Below are positions 17,830 through 30,125 of a stretch of DNA of 64,000 nt, in pieces. Where the stretch lies: the NCBI GenBank assembly GCA_024167805.1, contig CP099988.1:1372001-1436000 (forward strand). The letters are read 5' to 3'. Made by a program: the position numbers and the translations under genes. Position 1 is the first letter of the stretch, and every line of letters starts with the position of its first letter. The notes under the pieces were generated by a model. It was not told where the DNA came from. It searched no databases and worked only from the letters and a program-made list of their open reading frames with translations. This stretch comes from Methanobacterium sp. ERen5. Lineage in GTDB: Archaea > Methanobacteriota > Methanobacteria > Methanobacteriales > Methanobacteriaceae.

Positions 17830-18384
17830 ATGAAAGAGAAAATGATAGAAATTGCCCAGCGTGTAAAGGAATTGAGGGAACTTTCTGATATTGAAACCGA
17901 CGATATTGCAGCCAGTTTAAGTGTTCCACTGGAAACTTACCTGAACTATGAAGAAGGAAAACTGGATATTCCTGCAAGCGTACTCTACGAAATTGCACAA
18001 ATTTTAAAGGTTGATATGGGGTTGCTCTTAACTGGTGAAGAAACCAGAATGCATATATTCACAGTTACAAGGAAGGGCAAAGGTGTGGGGGTTGAAAGGC
18101 GAAAACAGTACAAATACGAAAACCTTGCTGAAAAATTTATACACAAAAAAGCAGAGCCATTCATAGTTACTGTTAAACCAAGGAAGGATCTTGGTAAACC
18201 ATCCACCAACTCTCATCCTGGACAAGAATTCAACTACGTTATTGATGGAACACTTAAATTGTACATTCATGATAACGAGATCATGCTTGAAAAGGGTGAT
18301 TCTGTATTCTTTGATTCATCTTATGAACACGCAATGGAAGCTTTAAATGGTAAAAAAGCCAAATTCCTTGCGATAGTATTATAA
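17830..18384 (+). CDS. XRE-type HTH regulator with C-terminal cupin
   Basis: A 184-residue protein with a helix-turn-helix in residues 5-62 ([22 protein letters not shown]...[11 protein letters not shown]) and a cupin barrel in 110-184 ([21 protein letters not shown]...[15 protein letters not shown]). Such proteins sense a small ligand and regulate nearby genes. It is 53 bases upstream of an acyl-CoA ligase and the vor genes on the same strand, so it probably controls them. AAGGAG precedes the ATG. Confidence 0.88.
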   Translation: MKEKMIEIAQRVKELRELSDIETDDIAASLSVPLETYLNYEEGKLDIPASVLYEIAQILKVDMGLLLTGEETRMHIFTVTRKGKGVGVERRKQYKYENLAEKFIHKKAEPFIVTVKPRKDLGKPSTNSHPGQEFNYVIDGTLKLYIHDNEIMLEKGDSVFFDSSYEHAMEALNGKKAKFLAIVL

Positions 18385-18437
18385 AATTAAATTTATGAAA
18401 ACTTTGGGGAAAATAGGGTAAAAAGAGGGAATTACAC

Positions 18438-20114
18438 ATGTCATCGTTACTCAATGAATTCGTTTCAAAAACTGATTTTGGATCATGCAGTGATTTTGAA
18501 AAAAACTTCAGGATAAACATACCTGAAGAATTTAACTTTTCTTACGATGTGGTTGACAAATATGCAGAGATGGATCCTGAAAAAATTGCCATGGTATGGT
18601 GCAACGACAACGATGAGGAAAGAACATTCACCTTTAAGGACCTGAAAATTTACAGTGACAAGGCTGCAAATTTGTTCAGGGAATCTGGACTTGTTAAAGG
18701 TGACACAGTTATGCTCACATTAAAAAGTAGGTATGAATTTTGGTTCTGCTTGTTGGGACTTAACAAAATAGGAGCTATACCAATTCCAGCAACCCACATG
18801 CTGAAATCCAAGGACATTGTGTACAGGATAGAAAGTGCAGATATAAAGATGGTAGTATGCATTGCAGAAGAAGGAGTGCCAGAATGCGTAGATGAAGCTG
18901 AAAAACGGCTTAAATCAAACAAAATCATTAAAGCAGTTGTTGGGGGAAATAAAGAAGGATGGATAGATTTCAAGTCTGAACTTGAATCTCAATCCTCTAA
19001 ATTTACAAGACCAACTGGTGATGAAGCAACAAACCTTGATGATGCTTCAGTGGTTTATTTCTCATCAGGAACAACAGGACTTCCAAAAATGATCATGCAT
19101 GATTTCGCCTACCCACTTGGACACATAATAACTGCCAAGTACTGGCAAAATGTAATTGATGGTGGGTTGCACTACACTGTGGCGGACACAGGTTGGGCTA
19201 AATGTCTATGGGGAAAAATTTACGGACAGTGGATAGCAGGCAGTGCAGTATTTGTCTACGACTACGATCGTTTTGATGCTGCTGAAATGCTTGAAAAAGC
19301 ATCAAAACACGGTGTCACCACCTTCTGCGCACCTCCAACAATTTACAGATTCCTGATCAAGGAAGATCTATCCAAATATGATTTCTCCACGTTGAAGTAT
19401 GCTGTTACAGCAGGAGAACCATTAAACCCTGAGGTTTACAACAAATTTTATGAATTTACAGGATTAAGATTAATGGAAGGTTTTGGACAGACAGAAACAG
19501 TCATCAGCATAGGAAACTTCACATGGACAGAACCCAGACCCGGATCAATGGGCAAACCTTCACCAGGATACAGCATTCATTTGATGGATAAAAAGGGCAA
19601 AATTGTAGATGTTGGAGAGGAAGGAGAAATTGTCATAGGAACCAAGGATGGAAAGCCTCCAGGACTCTTTTCAGGATATTATAAGGACGAGAAAACTACC
19701 AAAAAAGCATGGCATGATGATTACTATCATACTGGAGACACGGCATGGCAGGATGAAGATGGATATCTATGGTTCGTTGGAAGGAATGATGATATTATCA
19801 AGAGTTCTGGCTACAGAATAGGCCCATTTGAAGTGGAAAGTGCTGTTATTTCACATCCCTCTGTTTTGGAGTGTGCAATAACAGGAGTTCCTGATCCAGT
19901 TAGGGGACAAGTTGTTAAAGCCACAATTGTTTTGGCCAAGGGCTATGAACCATCTGAACAGCTTAAAAAGGAAATTCAAAACCATGTTAAGGCAGTTACA
20001 GCACCGTACAAGTATCCTAGGGTGGTAGAGTTTGTTGAAGAACTCCCAAAAACAATAAGCGGCAAAATAAGGCGTATTGAAATAAGAGAAAAGGATGAAG
20101 AGGAAAGCAAGTAA
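18438..20114 (+). CDS. AMP-dependent acyl-CoA ligase
   Basis: A 558-residue ANL-superfamily ligase with [12 protein letters not shown] (ATP loop), [34 protein letters not shown] and the C-terminal catalytic lysine in ISGKIRR. It resembles acetyl- and medium-chain acyl-CoA synthetases (MACS type). Position between the cupin regulator and vorCBA suggests it activates branched-chain fatty acids such as isobutyrate or isovalerate, whose CoA esters VOR could reductively carboxylate to 2-oxoacids for amino-acid synthesis. That substrate is inferred from context. Confidence 0.85.
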   Translation: MSSLLNEFVSKTDFGSCSDFEKNFRINIPEEFNFSYDVVDKYAEMDPEKIAMVWCNDNDEERTFTFKDLKIYSDKAANLFRESGLVKGDTVMLTLKSRYEFWFCLLGLNKIGAIPIPATHMLKSKDIVYRIESADIKMVVCIAEEGVPECVDEAEKRLKSNKIIKAVVGGNKEGWIDFKSELESQSSKFTRPTGDEATNLDDASVVYFSSGTTGLPKMIMHDFAYPLGHIITAKYWQNVIDGGLHYTVADTGWAKCLWGKIYGQWIAGSAVFVYDYDRFDAAEMLEKASKHGVTTFCAPPTIYRFLIKEDLSKYDFSTLKYAVTAGEPLNPEVYNKFYEFTGLRLMEGFGQTETVISIGNFTWTEPRPGSMGKPSPGYSIHLMDKKGKIVDVGEEGEIVIGTKDGKPPGLFSGYYKDEKTTKKAWHDDYYHTGDTAWQDEDGYLWFVGRNDDIIKSSGYRIGPFEVESAVISHPSVLECAITGVPDPVRGQVVKATIVLAKGYEPSEQLKKEIQNHVKAVTAPYKYPRVVEFVEELPKTISGKIRRIEIREKDEEESK

Positions 20115-20176
20115 ACAGCTAGTTCCATTTACAATTTCGAAAATAAAATACTATAAAATTATAAAGACTTGATATC

Positions 20177-20485
20177 ATGACAGAAAAGAAGGATAAAAAC
20201 GAACCCTATCCTGTTATAAACGCATTAGAATGTAAAGAATGTGAAAGGTGTGTTTTAGCATGCCGAAAGGGTGTTTTAAAAATGAGTGATTCTCTAAATG
20301 AACGGGGATATCACTACGTAGTTTACATGGGAGAAGGTTGTACAGGATGTGGGGATTGTTACTACACATGTCCTGAACCTTTAGCAATAGAAGTTCACAT
20401 ACCAAAAAAGGCTAAGAAGAAAAAAGAAAAGGAGGAGGATATAGAATGGCAACACAACTCATTAAAGGAAACACAGCCGTTATAA
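20177..20485 (+). CDS. vorC: 2-Oxoisovalerate:ferredoxin oxidoreductase, ferredoxin subunit
   Basis: A 102-residue two-cluster ferredoxin: [15 protein letters not shown] and [15 protein letters not shown] each give a CxxCxxCxxxC-type 4Fe-4S site. It passes electrons between the TPP centre and external ferredoxin. A Lys/Glu-rich tail overlaps vorB by 40 bases, more than usual, which could reflect another local sequence error near the A-rich stretch 20407-20432. The order vorC-vorB-vorA matches the Methanothermobacter vor operon. Confidence 0.8.
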   Translation: MTEKKDKNEPYPVINALECKECERCVLACRKGVLKMSDSLNERGYHYVVYMGEGCTGCGDCYYTCPEPLAIEVHIPKKAKKKKEKEEDIEWQHNSLKETQPL

Positions 20486-21506
20486 TTGGGGCAATGTACG
20501 CAGGATGTGACTGCTACTTTGGTTATCCAATCACACCAGCAACAGAAATCCTCCACGAAGCATCAAAGTACTTTCCAATGGTTGGAAGAAAATTTGTACA
20601 GGCAGAATCTGAGGAAGCAGCAATAAACATGGTATACGGGGCATCAGCCGCTGGTCACAGGGTACTGACAGCATCATCAGGTCCTGGAATAAGTTTAAAA
20701 CAGGAAGGAATATCTTTCCTAGCAGGAGCTGAATTACCATGTGTAATTGTGGACATAATGCGTGCAGGTCCGGGACTGGGAAACATTGGACCTGAACAAG
20801 CAGATTACACACAACTAGTCAAGGGGGAGGCCATGGAAACTACAAGAACATTGTTTTGGCTCCAAACTCCGTTCAAGAAATGTGTGATTTCACAAGGAAA
20901 GCATTTGATCTCGCAGACAAATACAAAAATCCAGTCATAATCATGGCAGATGGAGTTTTAGGTCAAATGGTCGAACCACTCCAATTCCCAAGTGAAGCAG
21001 TCAAACCAGAGATTGACACATCATGGGCTGTTTGTGGAAGTCATGAAACAAAAAATAATCTAGTAACATCTATCTTCCTAGACTTTGACCAATTAGAAGA
21101 CTTTAATTTCAAATTACAAGAGAAATATGAAGAAATTAAAGATAATGAAGTGGATTATGATACTTACTTAGTTGAAGATGCCGATATCATCCTAGTTGCA
21201 TACGGTATAAGCAGCAGAATATCCAGATCTGCAGTGGAAAAAGCCAGATCAATGGGAATTAAGGTCGGACTGTTCAGACCAAAAACATTATTCCCCTTCC
21301 CTGAAAAAGCACTTAATGATATTGCACAAAGGGATTGTAGTTTTATATCTGTTGAAATGAGTAATGGGCAGATGATGGATGATATTGTACTTGCAATAGG
21401 ATGTAAACGTCCTGTAGAACTTGTTAACAGGATGGGTGGAAATTTGGTGGATATTGAAACAGTAACCAACAAAATAATCGAAGTTTCCGGGGAGAATAAT
21501 GTCTAA
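20446..21506 (+). CDS. vorB: 2-Oxoisovalerate:ferredoxin oxidoreductase alpha subunit (one apparent frameshift)
   Basis: About 353 residues after correction, usual for VorB. It starts at the ATG after GGAGGAGG and has [43 protein letters not shown] and, in the second part, [28 protein letters not shown] and [15 protein letters not shown]. The frame is broken at the G5 run 20823-20827; one extra G restores [19 protein letters not shown]. This domain holds the pyrimidine side of TPP and part of the 2-oxoacid pocket. Substrate (branched chain) is inferred from subunit layout. Confidence 0.82.
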
Positions 21507-22944
21507 CGAACTAAAAGATGAGAAGATATTAGGAAAACCTGAAACCATTCTTAGTGAGTTTCCAAGGAAGGGTGGAAGTGCCCCAACAGCAACACATTAC
21601 TGTCCTGGCTGTGGACATGGAATACTCCACAAACTGATAGGAGAAGCTGTTGATGATCTTAAAATTCAAGACAGAATGGTAATGACCAGTCCAGTTGGAT
21701 GTGCAGTATTTGCATACTACTACTTCGACTGTGGACATGTACAAGTTGCTCATGGAAGAGCACCCGCAGTAGGTACAGGTCTTTCAAGGGCAGAAGAGGA
21801 TGCGGTTGTAATTCTTTACCAGGGAGATGGTGATTTAGCTTCCATAGGATTAAATGAAACCATCCAAGCAGCCAACAGAGGAGAAAAAATGGCAGTTTTC
21901 TTCATAAACAACACTGTCTATGGAATGACAGGAGGCCAAATGGCACCAACAACCCTGGTTGGCGAAGTAACAGTCACCTGTCAAAATGGAAGGGATCCGC
22001 GTTATACAGGCTATCCTCTCCACATGTCTGAATTACTAAACAATCTTAAAGCACCGGTCTTCATAGAAAGGGTATCACTGTCTGATCCATCGCATATCAG
22101 AAAGGCAAGAAGGGCTGTTAGGAAAGCATTGGAGATCCAGAGAGATGGCAAAGGTTACGCATTTGTTGAACTTTTATCTCCCTGCCCAACCAACCTAAGG
22201 CAGGATGCTGAAGGAGCAGAGAAATTTTTGAATGAACAGATGGAAGTTGAATTTCCACTGGCAAATTTCAGAGATAGAACTGCCGAAGTTGAACCTCTAT
22301 GCAGGGAACCTAGTGATTTTTCAAGGGAATCTCTAGACAAAATATTTGACGTGGGAGTGGAAAGTTCACTAGGAGTAATTGATGATCCTGAATTTGAAAA
22401 CAAAGTGGTCAAGATATCTGGATTTGGAGGTCAAGGAGTTCTAAGCATGGGTCTTATACTGGCTGAAGCAGCTTGTAAGGCACGTAGACATGTTTCATGG
22501 TATCCATCCTACGGTCCTGAACAACGAGGTGGAACATCTAACTGTACTGTAATTGTTTCAGGGGAAATTATAGGCTCACCAGTTGTTTACAGATCAGATA
22601 TTCTGGTAGCTTTAAACAGACCTTCCCTAGAAGAATTTGCAGAAAGGGTTAAACAGGGCGGCACAATCTTATATGATGAAGAAATAGGAGATTTCAAACC
22701 ACCTGAAGGTGTTAAAGCCATTGGTGTTCCTGCATTAAAAATTGCCAAGGAACATGGGGTTGGAAAGGCAGCTAATACTGCCATGTTGGGAGTTTTAATG
22801 GAAGTATCTGATGATATGTCTGAGGATGATTTTAAAAGTGCTATTTCCCAAACATTTGCGAAAAAACCACATTTAATTGATTTAAATCTGGAAGTACTCT
22901 ACGCAGCTGCAGAGTGGGCACGAGAAAATTTCACCAAGGATTGA
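21499..22944 (+). CDS. vorA: 2-Oxoisovalerate:ferredoxin oxidoreductase, beta-gamma fusion subunit
   Basis: A 481-residue fusion. Residues 1-260 are the TPP-binding beta domain ([42 protein letters not shown]); residues 295-481 are the gamma domain ([31 protein letters not shown]). The fused arrangement and size match VorA of Methanothermobacter. The enzyme couples 2-oxoisovalerate plus CoA to isobutyryl-CoA, CO2 and reduced ferredoxin, and in autotrophs can run in the synthetic direction. It overlaps vorB by 8 bases. A T8 tract follows. Confidence 0.85.
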   Translation: MSNELKDEKILGKPETILSEFPRKGGSAPTATHYCPGCGHGILHKLIGEAVDDLKIQDRMVMTSPVGCAVFAYYYFDCGHVQVAHGRAPAVGTGLSRAEEDAVVILYQGDGDLASIGLNETIQAANRGEKMAVFFINNTVYGMTGGQMAPTTLVGEVTVTCQNGRDPRYTGYPLHMSELLNNLKAPVFIERVSLSDPSHIRKARRAVRKALEIQRDGKGYAFVELLSPCPTNLRQDAEGAEKFLNEQMEVEFPLANFRDRTAEVEPLCREPSDFSRESLDKIFDVGVESSLGVIDDPEFENKVVKISGFGGQGVLSMGLILAEAACKARRHVSWYPSYGPEQRGGTSNCTVIVSGEIIGSPVVYRSDILVALNRPSLEEFAERVKQGGTILYDEEIGDFKPPEGVKAIGVPALKIAKEHGVGKAANTAMLGVLMEVSDDMSEDDFKSAISQTFAKKPHLIDLNLEVLYAAAEWARENFTKD

Positions 22945-22968
22945 AAACCAGATTCATCCTAAACCCTA

Positions 22969-22976
22969 TTTTTTTT
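22969..22976 (+). terminator. T-tract terminator after vorA
   Basis: Eight T residues 25 bases after the vorA stop. T-rich stretches end transcription in archaea without needing a hairpin. A new ribosome site and gene start 190 bases later. Confidence 0.4.
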
Positions 22977-23168
22977 AAGGATCAACATGTTCTTTTTTTA
23001 AATTAAAAGTTGTATATCATATTATAACTAAAATTAAGCACTATTACTTCATTAATTCTGGATATTGTACTTAATAACCCTCAAATTCCATTTTAAAACA
23101 AACTTTAAGTAAATCAAACTACAAATAAATATAGTAACAAGATTTTAAGAATTTTCAGGGGGCTTAAA

Positions 23169-24884
23169 ATGTCACAGAATTCTTTGTTAGATGATATTAG
23201 CATAGTTCTTTGTGGTGAAGCTGGTCAAGGAATTCAATCAGTGGAAGCCATACTTGTTCAGGCAATTAAAAAATCCGGATACAATGTTTTTTCTACTAAA
23301 GAGTATATGTCCAGGGTTAGGGGTGGTGAAAATTCCACAGAACTGAGGGTATCATCAAACAGGGTCACGGCCTATGTGGACAGGATAGACATATTACTAT
23401 CATTGAGTGAGGGTGCTGTTCCACACCTTAAAAATAGGATATCAGAGTCCACAATCATCATGGGTGATGAAAAACAATTAAAATCAACCTCATTTGAAAA
23501 CACCTTACCCATTCCACTTTTAGAAATGGCTAAAGAGATGGGTGGTGCAATTTTTTCAAATGTGATAGCGGCCGGAGTAATAGCATGTATTTTAAACGTT
23601 CCAAAAACAGTATTCAATGAATCAATTAAGGATATTTTCGGACGTAAAGGGGAAAAAATAGTAAATAAGGATATTTCTGCCGGAACTAAGGGTTATGAAA
23701 TTGGAAAGAATATTTTGAATTCCAACAGATTGAACATAAATGTAAAAACCAATGAAAATGTATTCAATGAAGTTCTTCTAAATGGAACAGAAGCAGTTGG
23801 TATGGGATGTATTGCAGGAGGATGTAAATTCATGTCTTCTTACCCAATGACTCCTTCAACACCATTACAATCATTTATGGCATCAAATTCTGAAGAATTT
23901 GAAATGATATTTGAACAGGCAGAAGATGAAATTGCAGCCATAAATATGGCCCTCGGAGGATCCTATGCAGGGGCAAGGTCCCTAGTTGCAACATCTGGAA
24001 GTGGATTTGCCCTTATGGAAGAAGCTGTTGGGCTTTCTGGAATGATAGAAACACCAGTGGTGATTTACCTGGCACAAAGACCAGGACCTGCAGTTGGACT
24101 TCCAACTAGGACCTCTCAGGAAGATCTTAACCTGGCACTTTATTCAGGGCCTGGAGAGTTTCCAAGGATAATATTTGCACCAGGAAATCTTGAAGACGCA
24201 TTCCATATTTCCCAACGGGCTTTTAACCAGGCTGATAATTATCAAATTCCGGTGTTCATACTGTCAGACCAGTACTTGGCAGATATTTTTTACAACATAC
24301 CCATGATGGGCATCGATTCAACAAAAACTGAACATCATCTAATTAAAACAGATAAAAATTACATGCGATACCACCTGGCCGATGATGGAATATCACCTAG
24401 AGGTATTCCTGGATGGGGTGATGGCCTTGTGGTGGTTGATTCAGATGAACATGATGAAGAGGGCCATCTAACAGAAAACCTTGATATCAGGGATAAAATG
24501 GTTGAAAAACGTCTTAAAAAACTCGATTTAATAGAGCAAGATGTTTTGGCCCCTGAACTTATCGGAAGTTCGGATTATGAGTATTTAATCATTGGATGGG
24601 GATCAACCTATGGATCCATTGTTGAGGCTCTAAATAATTTAAACCATGATAAAATCGGCTTTTTATATTTCAAACAAGTATATCCCTTGGACAAATCAGT
24701 ATCTGACTATCTGATTAAGGCAGATAAAACTATCATTTTTGAAAATAATGCTCAGGGTCAGTTTGCAGATCTTATCAAGCTAAAAACAGGTCATGATTTG
24801 CATAAAAAAGTTTTGAAATACAATGGAATGCCATTTTCAGTTGAAGAAATTGAAAAACACTTAAAAGAGTTTTTGGAGGCTTAA
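23169..24884 (+). CDS. 2-Oxoacid:ferredoxin oxidoreductase, gamma-alpha fusion subunit
   Basis: A 571-residue fusion. Residues 10-190 are a gamma domain ([31 protein letters not shown]) and residues 200-571 an alpha domain ([52 protein letters not shown]). This two-subunit layout, without a ferredoxin subunit, is that of KorAB-type 2-oxoacid oxidoreductases of other archaea and bacteria. Substrate uncertain: 2-oxoglutarate is possible, yet a separate kor set lies at 62166-64000. AGGGGG precedes the ATG. Confidence 0.85.
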   Translation: MSQNSLLDDISIVLCGEAGQGIQSVEAILVQAIKKSGYNVFSTKEYMSRVRGGENSTELRVSSNRVTAYVDRIDILLSLSEGAVPHLKNRISESTIIMGDEKQLKSTSFENTLPIPLLEMAKEMGGAIFSNVIAAGVIACILNVPKTVFNESIKDIFGRKGEKIVNKDISAGTKGYEIGKNILNSNRLNINVKTNENVFNEVLLNGTEAVGMGCIAGGCKFMSSYPMTPSTPLQSFMASNSEEFEMIFEQAEDEIAAINMALGGSYAGARSLVATSGSGFALMEEAVGLSGMIETPVVIYLAQRPGPAVGLPTRTSQEDLNLALYSGPGEFPRIIFAPGNLEDAFHISQRAFNQADNYQIPVFILSDQYLADIFYNIPMMGIDSTKTEHHLIKTDKNYMRYHLADDGISPRGIPGWGDGLVVVDSDEHDEEGHLTENLDIRDKMVEKRLKKLDLIEQDVLAPELIGSSDYEYLIIGWGSTYGSIVEALNNLNHDKIGFLYFKQVYPLDKSVSDYLIKADKTIIFENNAQGQFADLIKLKTGHDLHKKVLKYNGMPFSVEEIEKHLKEFLEA

Positions 24885-24886
24885 TA

Positions 24887-25747
24887 ATGGATTCTACACA
24901 GTTCGATGTCGAAGGTGCAGATGTTGCATGGTGTCCAGGATGTGGAAATTTTTCAATATTAAAAGCACTCAAGGAAACACTGGCAGAACTAGAAATAGCT
25001 CCTGAAGAAGTTGTTATGGTGTCAGGAATAGGACAGGCTGGAAAGTTACCTCATTACATCAAATCAAACGTTTTCAATGGTTTACATGGGAGATCTTTAC
25101 CTGTTTCAGCCGCAATTAGGGCTGTAAATCCTGAAATTTTAGTATTCAACGTCAGTGGAGATGGATGTACCTATGGTGAGGGAGGCAACCACTTCATACA
25201 CAACATACGAAGAAACCCAAACATCGTGAACATAGTCCATAACAACATGGTATACGGTTTAACCAAGGGACAAGCATCTCCAACAAGCCAGCTAGACTTC
25301 AACACACCACTACAGGTTGATGGAGTGTTTGAAGAACCATTTAATCCTTTGGCTACAGCTATTTCATTGAATGCTTCATTTGTTGCCAGAGCATTTAGTG
25401 GTGATATAAATCAAACTAAGGACATACTTAAAAAAGCCATAAATCACAATGGATACGCTTTGGTAGATATATTCCAACCTTGTGTAACATTCAACAAGCT
25501 TAATACTTTTCAATGGTTTAAAAACAACACCTACTACCTTGATGAATCCCATGATCCCAACGACAGGGAATTGGCCTTTAAAAGAGCCATAGAAACTGAA
25601 AAATATCCATTGGGAATATTCTATATCAACGAGAAAAAGAAAACATTCGAAGAAAGTTTATCGGTTTACAAAACAGATAAATCACCCCTGTTTACCCGGA
25701 AACAGAATTTGGAAAAATTAAAAAATCTCATGGAAACTAAGAGATAA
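24887..25747 (+). CDS. 2-Oxoacid:ferredoxin oxidoreductase beta subunit
   Basis: A 286-residue TPP-binding subunit with [16 protein letters not shown] (first 4Fe-4S ligands), [38 protein letters not shown] (Mg/TPP) and [17 protein letters not shown]. It starts two bases after the alpha subunit's stop, with GGAGG inside that gene, so the pair is translationally coupled. No dedicated ferredoxin gene is nearby. Confidence 0.87.
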   Translation: MDSTQFDVEGADVAWCPGCGNFSILKALKETLAELEIAPEEVVMVSGIGQAGKLPHYIKSNVFNGLHGRSLPVSAAIRAVNPEILVFNVSGDGCTYGEGGNHFIHNIRRNPNIVNIVHNNMVYGLTKGQASPTSQLDFNTPLQVDGVFEEPFNPLATAISLNASFVARAFSGDINQTKDILKKAINHNGYALVDIFQPCVTFNKLNTFQWFKNNTYYLDESHDPNDRELAFKRAIETEKYPLGIFYINEKKKTFEESLSVYKTDKSPLFTRKQNLEKLKNLMETKR

Positions 25748-25901
25748 TGAATTAAGGGTACCATGATTCCATAGTTTATACACATGGAATTATAAAATGA
25801 GTTGCACCTCAAATTTTTTTTAAGAGTTCGATCTAAATTAATGAACATATCAAAGTAAGGTCAAACAGTATGGGAAAACAGATCTAATAAGGGGAAATAA
25901 A

Positions 25902-26674
25902 ATGGATAAGATCAGAATATTATCATGGAACGTCAATGGAATAAGGGCTGTGCATAAAAAGGGTTTTTAGACTGGTTTAACAATGAAAAACCAGATATAT
26001 TATGTATTCAGGAAACTAAAGCCGTTAGAAAGCAGTTTCCACCTGATATTAGGGCTGTAGATGGATATCAACTTTACGTGTCCGAAGCATCCAGAAAGGG
26101 CTACAGTGGCACAGCAACCTACACCTCACTCAAACCCGAAGGGGTGAAATATGGATTTGGTGTTGAAAAATTTGATACTGAAGGAAGAACCTTGATAACG
26201 GATTATGGAGATTTTGTCCTGTTTAACATATACTTTCCCAATGGAAAAATGTCCAAAGAAAGATTGGATTATAAGATGGAGTTCTACGACACCTTTCTGG
26301 GATATGCTGATGAACTGAAGGATCAGGGCAGAAACATCGTTGTTTGTGGAGATGTCAACACAGCACACAGGGAAATTGATCTGGCACATCCCAAGGAAAA
26401 CTCAAAAATTTCGGGGTTCCTCCCTGAGGAAAGAGCATGGATAGACAAATTATTGGATCATGGTTACGTTGATACCTTCAGAGAATTTAACCCTGAACCC
26501 GAAGAATACACATGGTGGAGTTATCGTACACGTGCAAGGGAGAGAAATGTTGGTTGGAGACTGGACTACTTCTTTGTTAACAGGGAGTTCATGAAAAATG
26601 TCAGTGCAGCATACATCCTTCCTGAAGTGATGGGATCAGATCACTGCCCAGTTGGAATCGATGTCAAGCTTTAA
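25902..26674 (+). CDS. xth: Exodeoxyribonuclease III (one apparent frameshift)
   Basis: An AP endonuclease/3' exonuclease of about 257 residues. The ATG at 25902 gives [19 protein letters not shown]; the frame stops at the T5 run 25964-25968 and one extra T restores [19 protein letters not shown]. Catalytic residues are visible: E in IQETK, the D and N of GDVNTAH, and [10 protein letters not shown]. It acts in base-excision repair. A second AP endonuclease (nfo) is 5 kb downstream. The break fits the window's homopolymer pattern. Confidence 0.88.
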
Positions 26675-26860
26675 GAGCTGATAAACAATTTCATTATAAC
26701 ACCTTTTTTTGAAACTTAAAAGTTTTATTATAAATACAACTAAATAGATACATTCAACTCTAAGTAAACATAACACTAGATAAATAATATTCAATTTTGA
26801 GAATTTTTTTGTTTAAACTAAAAAAATATATTAATTTAAATTTTGATAGAGGGAAGATCA

Positions 26861-28174
26861 ATGGTTTATAAAGGTTTATCAGCTGAGTTTTTGGATTCAT
26901 CAGGTTTGTCAATTGGAGACTTCATAAAGGTAGAAAAGAATGGAACATCCTATTTGGGAATACTTCTTGATAGAGCAGAAGATCCTGATGAAAAACACAT
27001 TGTAATCAAATTAAACAGTGGTTACAACGTTGGAATAGATGTTAATAATGCAAAGGCAGAACTTGTGGAAAGTGGAGATAAACCCAAGATAGAACTGGCT
27101 CCACTCAACATAGAAAAGGATGCTGAAAAACCAGATATTTCAATAATATCAACGGGTGGAACAGTGGCTTCTGTAATTGATTATAAAACCGGAGCAGTTC
27201 ATCCAGCATTCACTGCAGACGATCTGATACGTGCCAATCCTGAACTACTGGAACATGCCAATATAAATGGAAAGGCAATTTTTAACATATTAAGCGAAAA
27301 CATGAAACCCGAATATTGGGTTAAAACCGCAAGATCAGTTGCTGACGAGATCAACAACGGAGCGGACGGTGTTGTAATTGCACACGGTACCGACACCATG
27401 CACTACACCTCTGCAGCATTAAGTTTCATGTTGAAAACACCTGTACCTGTGGTTGTAACAGGCGCTCAAAGAAGTTCAGACAGACCTTCTTCCGATGCAT
27501 TTATGAATCTTATTAGTTCTGTTGTTGCTGCTAAATCTGATATAGCAGAAGTTAGCCTTTGTATGCATGCTGAGGAAAATGACTCCTTCTGTTATCTCCA
27601 CAGGGGAACCAAGGTAAGAAAAATGCACACGACCCGGAGGGATACATTTAGAAGCATAAACTCCCTTCCACTTGCCAAAATACAAAAATCAAAACTTAAA
27701 CTAGTTGATAAAGCTTTGGTTTACAACAAACGAAGCACAGAATCTTTGATATTAAAAGATGAAATAGAAGAAAAGGTTGCCTTTATAAAAAGCTACCCTG
27801 GAATTCAGGCAGAACTAATTGACTACCATATTGATAAAGGGTACAAGGGAATGGTTTTGGAAGGTACAGGTTTGGGACACTGTCCAGAAGGGTTAATTCC
27901 ATCCCTTGAAAGGGCAGCAGATGAATCTATTCCTGTGCTCATGACATCGCAGTGTTTGTATGGATTGGTGAACATGAATGTTTACAGTACAGGGAGAAGA
28001 ATTCTCTCGGCAGGAGTAATATCTGGCCTTGAAATGCTTCCTGAAACAGCATTTGTGAAACTAGTATGGGCCCTTGGACAGACAGACAACATTAAAGAAG
28101 TGGAAAAAATCATCCACACCAACGTAGCAGGAGAATTAGGAGAAAAATCATCTGAAAAATTCTTTTTGAACTGA
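26861..28174 (+). CDS. gatD: Glu-tRNA(Gln) amidotransferase subunit D
   Basis: A 437-residue archaeal GatD: an N-terminal beta domain (1-85) followed by an L-asparaginase-like domain with [23 protein letters not shown] and [17 protein letters not shown], whose Thr/Asp residues hydrolyse glutamine to supply ammonia. It works with GatE to make Gln-tRNA(Gln) from Glu-tRNA(Gln). The ATG at 26861 is chosen over a TTG 18 bases upstream because GAGGGAAG lies before it. gatE follows after 21 bases. Confidence 0.92.
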   Translation: MVYKGLSAEFLDSSGLSIGDFIKVEKNGTSYLGILLDRAEDPDEKHIVIKLNSGYNVGIDVNNAKAELVESGDKPKIELAPLNIEKDAEKPDISIISTGGTVASVIDYKTGAVHPAFTADDLIRANPELLEHANINGKAIFNILSENMKPEYWVKTARSVADEINNGADGVVIAHGTDTMHYTSAALSFMLKTPVPVVVTGAQRSSDRPSSDAFMNLISSVVAAKSDIAEVSLCMHAEENDSFCYLHRGTKVRKMHTTRRDTFRSINSLPLAKIQKSKLKLVDKALVYNKRSTESLILKDEIEEKVAFIKSYPGIQAELIDYHIDKGYKGMVLEGTGLGHCPEGLIPSLERAADESIPVLMTSQCLYGLVNMNVYSTGRRILSAGVISGLEMLPETAFVKLVWALGQTDNIKEVEKIIHTNVAGELGEKSSEKFFLN

Positions 28175-28195
28175 ATTTTCTGGGGAGGGGTGATC

Positions 28196-30074
28196 ATGAA
28201 TTACGAAGAATTAGGCCTTAAAATGGGATTAGAGATTCATCAACAACTTAACACTGAAAAAAATTATTTTGTCCATGTAAGTGTGAATTAATTGCTGAAA
28301 AACCTGATTATAAACTACTAAGATACCTTAGACCAACACAAAGTGAACTGGGAAAGATTGACAGGGCCGCCTTTGAGGAATCCCGGAGAAAACTTGAATT
28401 TATTTACGAATCTTACGATCATGAAACTTGCCTTGTTGAATCTGACGACGAACCTCCACACCCATTAAACAGGGAAGCTCTAGAAATAGCTTTGACTATA
28501 GCATCCTTACTCAACATGAATGTGGTGGACGAATTCCACACAATGAGAAAACAGGTGATAGATGGGAGTAATACTGGTGGATTTCAGAGAACAGGTCTCA
28601 TTGCAACGGATGGACACATCGAAACAGAGCATGGGAAAGTTGTAATAGAAAATCTCTGTCTAGAAGAGGATGCAGCTAGACGTATAGGCGAAAAAAAGGG
28701 TAAAATAATTTTCAGGCTGGATAGACTTGGAATCCCCCTTCTAGAGGTAACAACTGACCCATCAATGAAACACCCCGAACAAGTTAGGGATGTGGCATAT
28801 CAACTCGGTCAAGTTCTAAGGAGTACTAAGGTTAAACGTGGATTGGGAACCATAAGGCAGGATCTGAACATTTCTATTGCTGAAGGTGCGAGGGTAGAGA
28901 TTAAGGGTGTTCAGGACTTGGATACCATGCCTAAAATGGTAGAAAATGAGGTTAAAAGACAAATTGGCCTTATTGAAATCAGAAATGAACTGCAGGAAAG
29001 AAACGCCCGTGTTGATGAGAACATTTATGATGTCAGCAAACTCTTTGACGACACAGAATCAAAAATAATATCCAATGCAGTATCGAAGGGAGGAAAAGTC
29101 CTAGCAATCAAACTAATAGGATTCAAAGGAATCATAAAAAAGAAATACAACCTGGAAGGCGTTTTGGAACTGAACTAGCAGGTTATGCTAAAAAGATGGG
29201 TGTTTCAGGTCTTTTCCATACTGATGAACTTCCAGCATACGGAATTACAATGGAAGAGGTAATATCCATTGAAGATCGTCTTAAACTTTCCAACCAGGAT
29301 GCATTTATACTGGTGGCAGACGAAAAAGAAAAAGCAACAAATGCCATAAAAGAAGTTCAAAGAAGGGCAAAAACAGCCATGATCGAGGTTCCAGAGGAAA
29401 CAAGAAAGGTTTTAGAAGACGCTAACAGCGAATATTTGAGGCCGTTACCTACAGCAAGCAGGATGTATGTTGAAACGGACATATCAACTACTGTAATCAA
29501 GAGGAATTACCTTGAGGAGATCCAGGCAAACTTACCAGAACTTCCCGACGAGAAAAAACACAGGATAATAAAGGAATATGGATTGAGTCATGATATCGCA
29601 AACCAACTGGTACGATTGGAAAGGGCAGACGACTTTGAGTACATAATTTCTAAAACAAATCTTGATCCAACAACAGTAGGATCTGCACTGGCTTACACAC
29701 TTAAAGAGTTGAGGAGGGATGGAAAAGACATTTCAAAACTTGACAACGAAATCCTCGTGGAAACATTTTCGCTGGTGGACTCTGGTAAAATAGCTAAAGA
29801 TGCTATTAATGAAATTTTAAATGGCATATGTGATAATATGGGTTCTCCAGAAGAGATAGCCATTAAACTAAACTTAGTAATGCTTTCGGAATCTGATGTA
29901 GAATCTATCATCGATGGTCTGATAGAAGAAAATATTGACATGATCAAAGAACGAAAAATGGGTGCTATGGGTCCTTTAATGGGTAAGTCCATGGCAAAAT
30001 TGCAGGGAAAGGCCGATGGAAAATTGGTGAATAAATTTTTGAAAGATAAAATACAAAGTATAATCAGTGGTTAA
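28196..30074 (+). CDS. gatE: Glu-tRNA(Gln) amidotransferase subunit E (two apparent frameshifts)
   Basis: GatE binds Glu-tRNA(Gln) and transfers ammonia. The corrected protein is about 626 residues, normal for GatE. It starts [20 protein letters not shown] after GGGGTG. Break 1 is the A7 run 28257-28263 (one more A gives [16 protein letters not shown]); break 2 is the A6 run 29136-29141 (one more A gives [20 protein letters not shown]). Between them are [21 protein letters not shown] and [11 protein letters not shown]; after them the GatB/Yqey-like tail. The gene is essential in archaea, which use only this route to Gln-tRNA, so two real frameshifts are implausible. Confidence 0.9.
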
Positions 30075-30125
30075 GATTAGGATTTTCAAAAAAATTATTC
30101 ATAACTTCAAATTCAGGTGAATAGT

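Noticed and set aside
20446..20485. Natural fusion of vorC with vorB
   Set aside because: They are in different frames, and vorB has its own strong ribosome site. Separate subunits are known in relatives.
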